DNA of 12,739 nt, from assembly GCA_016875515.1 (NCBI GenBank), contig VGRA01000021.1:1-12739 (forward strand). The letters run 5' to 3'. The DNA is from Deltaproteobacteria bacterium (GTDB lineage Bacteria; Myxococcota; Myxococcia; Myxococcales; Myxococcaceae). A program made the translations under genes and the position numbers. Below, in pieces: positions 6,492 to 11,470 of the stretch (positions within the stretch are counted from its first letter, which is position 1; each line of letters begins with the position of its first letter). Under the pieces are notes generated by a model that worked only from the letters and a program-made list of their open reading frames with translations, had not been told where the DNA came from and made no database searches.

Positions 6492-6782
6492 CTACCGCGC
6501 CCCCGGGACGGGCCGGGTGGGGGGCCTGCCCCGGCGGGCCGGGGTGAGGCGGGCGGGGCGGAGGAGGCGGGATGCCGGGACCGAGAGCGCCCGGGCCAGC
6601 TGCACCAGCACCACGACGCTGATGTTGACGGTGCCGCGCTCCACCCGCTGCAGGTACCGCGGGGCGAGCTGGGCGCGCTCGCCGAGCATCTCCTGGGTCC
6701 AGCCGCGGGCCTTGCGCAGCGTGGCCACGTTCCCCGCGACGTAGCGGACGATCTCCGAGGGCGTGGCGGGCGGCGTGCTCAC
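6492..6782 (-). CDS. XRE-family helix-turn-helix regulator
   Basis: The product has 96 residues from a GTG start at 6782. Residues about 15-74 form a Cro/CI-type HTH: G-N-V-A-T-L-R-K-A-R-G-W-T-Q-E-M-L-G-E-R-A-Q-L, then P-R-Y-L-Q-R-V-E-R-G-T-V-N-I-S and L-V-Q-L-A-R-A-L-S-V-P. The last 20 residues are Arg/Pro-rich, perhaps a disordered basic tail. It is divergent from the large repeat lipoprotein, with 115 bp between the starts containing two overlapping palindromes. It may control itself, the lipoprotein, or both. No toxin partner is adjacent on its strand. The family is secure; the target is inferred. Confidence 0.82.
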   Translation of the reverse strand: MSTPPATPSEIVRYVAGNVATLRKARGWTQEMLGERAQLAPRYLQRVERGTVNISVVVLVQLARALSVPASRLLRPARLTPARRGRPPTRPVPGAR

Positions 6783-6807
6783 GCGGACCGGGTACCGGTG
6801 GCAGGGA

Positions 6808-6827
6808 GGTCGTTAAACGACCGGTCG
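6808..6827. promoter_or_regulatory. Two overlapping palindromes between the XRE gene and the lipoprotein gene
   Basis: GGTCGTT-A-AACGACC (6808-6822) is a perfect 7-bp inverted repeat. CGACC-GGTCG (6818-6827) is a perfect 10-bp palindrome sharing its right half. A related half-site, GTTTGACGGTC, follows at 6838-6848. The layout fits binding sites for a dimeric regulator, most simply the divergent XRE protein. No convincing -35/-10 pair was found for either gene. Confidence 0.45.
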
Positions 6828-6897
6828 GGCGTAAATTGTTTGACGGTCTTTTGTCGTGAAGGCAGCGTCCGGGTTCCGTCTTCCCGGAGGTGTACCC

Positions 6898-9249
6898 ATG
6901 AAGCGTCTGTCTGCCCTCGCGCTGGTGGCGCTCGCTGCCTGCAACGCGCCGCCCACTGCGCCGACCGTGTCGGTTTCCCCCGCCAACCCGAGGACCGAGG
7001 CCGACCTGAAGGCAAACATCGTCTCGGCGGCGAGCGATCCGCAGGGGGACGCGGTGACGTACGCGTTCGCGTGGCTGAAGGACGGCGCGCCCCAGACGGA
7101 CCTGGTGACGGACACCGTCCCCGCCGCCTTGACGACGAAGGGGCAGGTCTGGACCGCGGTGGTGACGCCGAGCGACGGCAAGCTGACCGGCCCCGCCGGG
7201 CAGGCGCAGGCGACCATTGCGAACACGCCGCCGTCGGCGACGCTGGCCTTCGTTCCGCCAGATCCGGTGAAGGGGACGCCGCTCAAGGTGTTGGCGACCG
7301 GCGCGGACGCGGACGGGGACACCGTCACCTTCACCTACGCCTGGACGAAGAACGGCACTGCGACGGCGTTCGTCACGGACACCATCCCGGCAGGGGAGTT
7401 GGCGCGCGGGCAGGCGTGGCAGGTGACGGTGACGCCGAACGACGGGACGGAGGCCGGGCAGCCCGTCACCGGGAGCGTGACGGTGGGGAACGCGAAGCCC
7501 GTGGTGGCCAGCGTGGCGCTGTCCCCGGCAGCCCCCACCAAGGCGACGGCATTGGCCGCGCAGCCTGCGCCACCCACGGACGAGGACGGGGACACGGTGA
7601 CACTGAAGTACGCGTGGGCCGTCAATGGCACGGTGGTGGACGGGCAGACCGGGCCGAACCTGGCGACGACCTTCTTCCAGAAGGGTCAAGTGGTGACGGT
7701 CACGGTCACCCCGAATGATGGCAAGGAGGACGGGGCGTCGGTGAGCGCGAATGTGACCATCGGCAACTCGGAGCCGACCGCTCCGCTGCCGGGCATCAAC
7801 GCGAGGCCGAGGGACTCGGAGGACATCACCTGCGCGCTGGTGGTCTCGAGCACGGACCTGGATGCGGCGGATTCGCTGTCTTACGCGTTTACCTGGACGA
7901 AGAACGGGCAGCCGTTCAGCGGGGCGACGGTGCAGGGGACGTCCTCCGTGGTGGCTGCCGCGCTGACCGCGGAAGGGGACACGTTTGCGTGCACCGTGGC
8001 AGTGACGGACGGGACCACGACGGTGCCGGGGGCGGCTCCAGCCACCACCAAGGTGAACGCCCGCCCGGTCGTGAGCAGCGTGGCGCTGAACCCGCCCACG
8101 CCGACGAAAGCCACGACCGTGTCCGCGCTGCCGGCCTCGCCCACGGATGCCGATTCGGACGTGGTGACGCTCCGCTACCAGTGGCTCGTGAACGGCAGCG
8201 CCGTCACGGGGGTGAGTGGAACCGCGCTCTCGCCATCGAACTTCGTGAAGGGGGACTCGGTGACGGTGGTGGTGACGCCGAATGACGGGATCGAGGACGG
8301 CACGCCGGCGACCGCCAGCGTGGTGGTGGGGAACTCGCCGCCCACGGCGCCGGTGGCGACCATCACTGCGAGCCCGAAGGATGCAGATGACATCACGTGT
8401 TCGGTCAGTGTACCGAGCGCGGATCTGGATGCCGCAGACGCGGTTTCTTACCTGTTCAACTGGACGCGGAATGGGCAGGCGTTCAGCGGGGCGAGTGTAC
8501 AGGGGACGTCGTCCACCATCGCGGCGTCACTGACGGCAGATGGGGACGTGTTCGCCTGCACTGGTGCGGCGACCGACGGCGCCGCGACGACTGCGGGGGG
8601 GGCAGTCACGACCACCGTGAGCAACGCCTGCGGCGCCTTGGTGTTCAATGGCGTCAATACTTATCTTTCTGTTCCCAGTTCAGCATCGATGACCTTCACT
8701 GCGGGGACGGTGGAGGCGTGGATTCTGATTTCTGATGCCGGAGCGAATCAAGACTCATGGATTATCGGCGCTCAGAGTTGTGGAATGGGTAATGCGCCCT
8801 TGCTGAATCTGTATGACAACAAGCCCTGCTATCAGGGCGGTGGGTCATCCAGTGCTTGCTCATCCACGAAACTGACTTTGGGCGCTTGGCATCATGTAGC
8901 CGGAGTTACTTCGCCCAGCGGTAATGAACTGTGGATTGACGGAGTGCTCGCTGCGACGAGCGCCTATGACATTCCCGTACAGGGCTTGGATTGGATAATC
9001 GGAGGTAGTTGTGCTCTTCAAGGTTACGCATCCCCGCTCTTCAAGGGACGCATCGCTGCGGTTCGGTTGTCTAACTCGGTTCGTTACAGTGCTCCCTTTG
9101 CGCCTCCCAGAGTCCTTAGCGCCGACTCTGCGACAATGGCGCTCTGGAGCTTTTCGGCGCCGCCGACGTCAGCCGTAAGTGATGAGAGCATGAATGGTCG
9201 AACTGCTATTGTTAATGGAACCCCGGTGTTCGATTCATCCTGTCGTTGA
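6898..9249 (+). CDS. Surface lipoprotein: six Ig/PKD-like repeats plus C-terminal LamG/concanavalin-like domain
   Basis: The protein has 783 residues and starts at ATG 6898, seven bases after a GGAGG ribosome site (6886-6890). The signal peptide M-K-R-L-S-A-L-A-L-V-A-L-A-A-C has a lipobox with C15. There follow six beta-sandwich repeats of 85-97 residues (G-D-x-V-T-x-x-Y-x-W, V-V-T-P-N-D-G). The last four are an A-B-A'-B' series from residue 200; the B types carry a conserved Cys pair (D-I-T-C, F-A-C-T). From C578 the protein is LamG-like: L-V-F-N-G-V-N-T-Y-L-S-V, G-T-V-E-A-W-I, A-W-H-H-V-A-G-V, L-W-I-D-G-V, F-K-G-R-I-A-A-V-R-L-S. It is probably outer-membrane or surface anchored, with the tip binding sugar or protein. 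The ligand is unknown. The LamG DNA is much less GC-rich than the repeats, pointing to separate origins. Confidence 0.88.
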   Translation: MKRLSALALVALAACNAPPTAPTVSVSPANPRTEADLKANIVSAASDPQGDAVTYAFAWLKDGAPQTDLVTDTVPAALTTKGQVWTAVVTPSDGKLTGPAGQAQATIANTPPSATLAFVPPDPVKGTPLKVLATGADADGDTVTFTYAWTKNGTATAFVTDTIPAGELARGQAWQVTVTPNDGTEAGQPVTGSVTVGNAKPVVASVALSPAAPTKATALAAQPAPPTDEDGDTVTLKYAWAVNGTVVDGQTGPNLATTFFQKGQVVTVTVTPNDGKEDGASVSANVTIGNSEPTAPLPGINARPRDSEDITCALVVSSTDLDAADSLSYAFTWTKNGQPFSGATVQGTSSVVAAALTAEGDTFACTVAVTDGTTTVPGAAPATTKVNARPVVSSVALNPPTPTKATTVSALPASPTDADSDVVTLRYQWLVNGSAVTGVSGTALSPSNFVKGDSVTVVVTPNDGIEDGTPATASVVVGNSPPTAPVATITASPKDADDITCSVSVPSADLDAADAVSYLFNWTRNGQAFSGASVQGTSSTIAASLTADGDVFACTGAATDGAATTAGGAVTTTVSNACGALVFNGVNTYLSVPSSASMTFTAGTVEAWILISDAGANQDSWIIGAQSCGMGNAPLLNLYDNKPCYQGGGSSSACSSTKLTLGAWHHVAGVTSPSGNELWIDGVLAATSAYDIPVQGLDWIIGGSCALQGYASPLFKGRIAAVRLSNSVRYSAPFAPPRVLSADSATMALWSFSAPPTSAVSDESMNGRTAIVNGTPVFDSSCR
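7495..8628 (+). repeat. Tandem duplication of a 567-bp, two-domain unit
   Basis: Copies at 7495-8061 and 8062-8628 are both exactly 567 bp (189 codons). Each encodes one A domain of 92 residues and one B domain of 97 residues. The B halves remain close at the protein level (for example F-S-G-A-T-V-Q-G-T-S-S against F-S-G-A-S-V-Q-G-T-S-S), while the A halves have diverged more. The second copy ends precisely where the LamG-like domain begins. Confidence 0.75.
8629..9249 (+). other. Low-GC LamG-encoding segment inside the lipoprotein gene
   Basis: By hand count, 324 of 600 bases at 8641-9240 are G or C (54%), against 128 of 180 (71%) in three sampled lines of the preceding repeats. The first line (8641-8700) is only 26 of 60. 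Codons ending in A or T (act, tat, ctt, tct, gtt, agt, tca) are common here and rare in the neighbours. The change falls at a domain border, as expected of a transferred domain. Confidence 0.7.
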
Positions 9250-9250
9250 T

Positions 9251-9331
9251 TCATTTGAGAGTGATCGCATCGACCGCGATTCGCGGTGTCTGCCAGTGAC
9301 AGGATTCGAGCAGGTCTCCGAGCCGGGTCAT
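9251..9331 (-). pseudogene. Short coupled ORF, possible toxin-gene remnant
   Basis: A 26-codon frame starts at ATG 9331, overlapping the TGA of the antitoxin-like gene as ATGA, and stops at 9253-9251, one base from the end of the lipoprotein gene. It begins M-T-R-L-G-D-L-L-E-S and ends I-A-V-D-A-I-T-L-K. The overlap is what a second gene of a two-gene module would show, but 26 residues is too short for a toxin. It may be the 5' stub of a partner lost when the sequence to its left arrived. No homology is recognised; this is weakly supported. Confidence 0.35.
9273..9287. terminator. Small hairpin in the convergent intergenic stretch
   Basis: ACCGCG and CGCGGT are perfect 6-bp arms around ATT, 24 bases after the lipoprotein stop. 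No T-run follows on either strand, so it is not a classical intrinsic terminator. It also lies within the 26-codon ORF. Termination at the end of the lipoprotein gene is possible but unproven. Confidence 0.25.
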
Positions 9332-9516
9332 GGCTTCTTCTTCCTCGCCTCGCGCCCGGCCCGCTGGAGTTCCTCGGCGAACGCCTGAAGCTCCATCAGC
9401 CGGATGGACCGCTCCTCCACCGTCCGCTTGAGGTTCTCCCGGAGGAGCGTGTGGTCGATCCCCGCCTTGTAGGCGTTGATGACGGCATCCATGCTGGTCG
9501 GGCCATCGTCGGGCAT
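9328..9516 (-). CDS. Small antitoxin-like conserved protein
   Basis: From ATG 9516 the product has 62 residues; ATG 9492 (54 residues, starting M-D-A-V-I-N-A-Y-K) and an upstream start at 9552 are alternatives. The core D-A-V-I-N-A-Y-K-A-G-I-D-H-T-L-L-R-E-N-L, then T-V-E-E-R and L-M-E-L-Q-A-F-A-E-E-L-Q-R-A-G, is a pattern I know from small bacterial proteins usually encoded directly before a nucleotidyltransferase-like or hypothetical partner. The basic tail ends R-K-K-K-P. It is predicted to be mainly helical and cytoplasmic. Here no full partner follows, only a 26-codon coupled ORF, so it looks like an orphan. Family recognition is from memory and moderate; the antitoxin role is inferred. 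Confidence 0.65.
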   Translation of the reverse strand: MPDDGPTSMDAVINAYKAGIDHTLLRENLKRTVEERSIRLMELQAFAEELQRAGREARKKKP

Positions 9517-9609
9517 GGACCAGGGCCTACGCACGCAAGGTGCGCGTGCCACGGGGCAGGTGCGCTGCTCTCAACCCCTGTGCCTTCCTCGGCGGTCCCA
9601 GTGAGTGGG

Positions 9610-9646
9610 CCTTGTAAAACAGAAGTGCCGCTTCTGATTTTCAAGG
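9610..9646. repeat. Imperfect 16-bp inverted repeat in a divergent intergenic region
   Basis: The arms at 9610-9625 (CCTTGTAAAACAGAAG) and 9631-9646 (CTTCTGATTTTCAAGG) pair at 14 of 16 positions around a 5-nt loop. The element is AT-rich against its surroundings and lies between the divergent antitoxin-like and Cys-rich lipoprotein genes. It could be an operator, a dispersed palindromic repeat or an attachment-like site. It is not a tRNA. The rest of the 218-bp gap (9517-9734) shows no other feature I can support. Confidence 0.55.
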
Positions 9647-9734
9647 TGGGCGGGCGGCGAAGACACCCCTCGAGCGGCACCCCGCAGCCACTTTGGCGTC
9701 GAGCACCGTGGCCCGGGCGGCTACATTCCTTCGG

Positions 9735-10256
9735 ATGAATCAGCTGCTCCTCGCCGCCCTCGCCTCGCTCGCACTTGCCGCGTGTGGCGCTCCCTCCTCG
9801 GACGCACCGGACGCGGGCAGGGTCGCGGACGCGGGCTCCCAGGCAGACGGGGGGCTGCCTGCCGGCGCGGGGCAAGTGCCCGATGCCGGTATTCCGGACG
9901 CGGGGAGCCCGAAGCCGGACGCAGGCACCTCCTCCTGCCCGAGCCAGGGCGGCAGCAACCCGGCCAACGCAGGGGCGGCCTGCGCCTTCAACTCCGAGTG
10001 CCCCGCGGACCAGCGCTGCGAGTGCATCAACTTCGACTGCCTCTGCCGCCCCGGTGCGCGCGGTACCGGCTGCCCCGGCGTGGATGGCTGCACCGTGGGC
10101 GAGGACTGTGCCTCCTCCGTGTGCGCCGAGGGGCTCGACGGCGGGTTCTTCTGCTCCGGCGAGTGCGCCACCAACGCCGACTGCGGTCCGGCGCTCCCCG
10201 TCTGCGCGGACGTCGCCTTCGTGGGTCGCATCTGCATCCGGTCAAGCGCGGGATGA
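9735..10256 (+). CDS. Cys-rich lipoprotein
   Basis: The product has 173 residues starting at ATG 9735. An in-frame upstream start at 9693 is less likely because it would bury the signal peptide. The lipoprotein signal M-N-Q-L-L-L-A-A-L-A-S-L-A-L-A-A-C gives lipid Cys17. A low-complexity linker follows, rich in D-A-G repeats (about residues 24-65, for example P-D-A-G-I-P-D-A-G). The C-terminal domain holds sixteen more cysteines (for example C-E-C-I-N-F-D-C-L-C and C-A-T-N-A-D-C), so it is probably tightly disulfide-bonded. Such proteins are abundant in myxobacterial envelopes; the function is unknown. Its stop overlaps the start of the DTW-domain gene (ATGA). No ribosome site or promoter is evident. 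Confidence 0.82.
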   Translation: MNQLLLAALASLALAACGAPSSDAPDAGRVADAGSQADGGLPAGAGQVPDAGIPDAGSPKPDAGTSSCPSQGGSNPANAGAACAFNSECPADQRCECINFDCLCRPGARGTGCPGVDGCTVGEDCASSVCAEGLDGGFFCSGECATNADCGPALPVCADVAFVGRICIRSSAG

Positions 10257-11470
10257 GCACGCCATCCACCGAGCGACCGGACTCAACGGCCGCCGAGGAG
10301 ACGTTCCGCACGCTCTGCCTCCGCTGCCTGCGGCCGGAGTCCGTCTGCTACTGCGGCCAGCTGAACCAGGTGCAGACGGGCACCCACGTCGTCTTCCTTC
10401 AGCACCCGCGCGAGCGGCGCGTCCCGGTCAGCACGGCGCGGATGGCGCACCTGTCGCTGCCCAACTCGGAGCTCCACCACGGCGTGGAGTTCGAGCACGA
10501 CGCGCGCATCCGCGCGCTGGCCGCCGAGCCCGGCACCTACGTCCTCTTCCCCGGCGAGGGCGCGGTGGAGCCCGCCGCGCTGCGGGACAACCCGCCCCGC
10601 AACGTCATCGTCGTGGATGGCACCTGGTCGCTCGCGCGCAAGGTCATCAAGGTGAACCCCGCGCTGCGGGCGCTGCCGCGCATCGGCTTCGTCCCGCGCA
10701 AGCCGGGCAACTACCGCATCCGCAAGGAGCCCGCCGCCCACTGCGTCTCTACCATCGAGTCGGTGTGCGAGCTGCTCGGCGCGCTGGAGGACGACCACGA
10801 CAAGTTCGACCGGATGCTCTCCGCGTTCGACTTCATGGTGGAGACGCAGCTGGGCTTCGTGGCCAACCGCAGCGGGCCGGTGCGCTACCGCGTCAACAAG
10901 GCCCCCCCGAAGCCGCGCGTGCCCGCCGAGTACCGCGAGCAGGCCCACCGCCTGGTGGCGCTCTACGCCGAGGCCAATGCCCACCCCAGGGGCACCGGCT
11001 TCGACGGGGTGGGGGAGCTGGTCCAGCTGGTGGCCGAGCGGGTGCACTCGGGCGAGCGCTTCGAGGCGCTCATCCGCCCGCGCCGCCCGCTGGCGGAGAG
11101 CACCCCCTTCCACCTCTCTGTCCCCGCCGAGCGCCTGCTGGAGGGCCAGCCCGTGGAGGAGGCGCTCGCCGCGTTCCGCGCCTTCCTGCGGCCGGACGAC
11201 ATTGCCTGCGCCTGGGGCAGCTTCCCGTTCGACCTGCTGCGCCACGAGGGGCTTCAGCTGCCGGACGTGCGGGACGTCCGGCTCGCCGCCATGCGCCTGT
11301 TCCGGGGCCGCCCGGGGGCCGTGGAGGACGCCGCGGGCAAGCTCGGCGTCACCCCGGCAGCCCCGTTCGCGCACGGGCGGGCAGGCAAGCGGCTCTCGGC
11401 CCTGTCTGCCACGTTGAACGGCCTTGCAGCCGTGGCCGGCGAGCTCAGCCCTCGAACGCCGCGTCCGTGA
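10253..11470 (+). CDS. DTW-domain tRNA-uridine aminocarboxypropyltransferase with C-terminal extension
   Basis: The protein has 405 residues, starting at ATG 10253 within the upstream stop. Frames extending back to 9782 are shadows of the lipoprotein. Residues 21-215 are a DTW domain: a four-Cys cluster (C22, C25, C32, C34) that may bind zinc, the D-x-T-W signature at 122-125 (V-V-D-G-T-W), and the Y-R-I-R-K-E-P block at 154-160. The family (E. coli TapT) transfers the 3-amino-3-carboxypropyl group of SAM to uridine 47 of tRNA to make acp3U. Typical members have 200-250 residues; here about 175 more follow (230-405). That part resembles a DEDD 3'-5' exonuclease fold without most of its acidic residues. 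Its 3' end overlaps the convergent aminotransferase gene by 26 bp. Confidence 0.88.
   Translation: MSTPSTERPDSTAAEETFRTLCLRCLRPESVCYCGQLNQVQTGTHVVFLQHPRERRVPVSTARMAHLSLPNSELHHGVEFEHDARIRALAAEPGTYVLFPGEGAVEPAALRDNPPRNVIVVDGTWSLARKVIKVNPALRALPRIGFVPRKPGNYRIRKEPAAHCVSTIESVCELLGALEDDHDKFDRMLSAFDFMVETQLGFVANRSGPVRYRVNKAPPKPRVPAEYREQAHRLVALYAEANAHPRGTGFDGVGELVQLVAERVHSGERFEALIRPRRPLAESTPFHLSVPAERLLEGQPVEEALAAFRAFLRPDDIACAWGSFPFDLLRHEGLQLPDVRDVRLAAMRLFRGRPGAVEDAAGKLGVTPAAPFAHGRAGKRLSALSATLNGLAAVAGELSPRTPRP

Noticed and set aside
6840..6868. Sigma70 promoter for the repeat lipoprotein using TTGACG at 6840-6845
   Set aside because: No acceptable -10 box lies 16-18 bp downstream (CAGCGT at 17 bp).
6370..7689. 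439-codon minus-strand frame across vapB, the XRE gene and the lipoprotein start
   Set aside because: It crosses several well-supported genes on both strands and has a low-complexity Arg/Gly/Pro sequence typical of a shadow.
9601..9660. tRNA or tRNA-fragment attachment site, suggested by the TTGTAAA loop-like sequence
   Set aside because: The sequence folds as one long hairpin, with no cloverleaf, T-arm or CCA end, and no integrase lies nearby.
10283..11374. 363-codon minus-strand frame opposite the DTW gene
   Set aside because: It has no domain signature, and the plus frame carries D-x-T-W and the Cys cluster.
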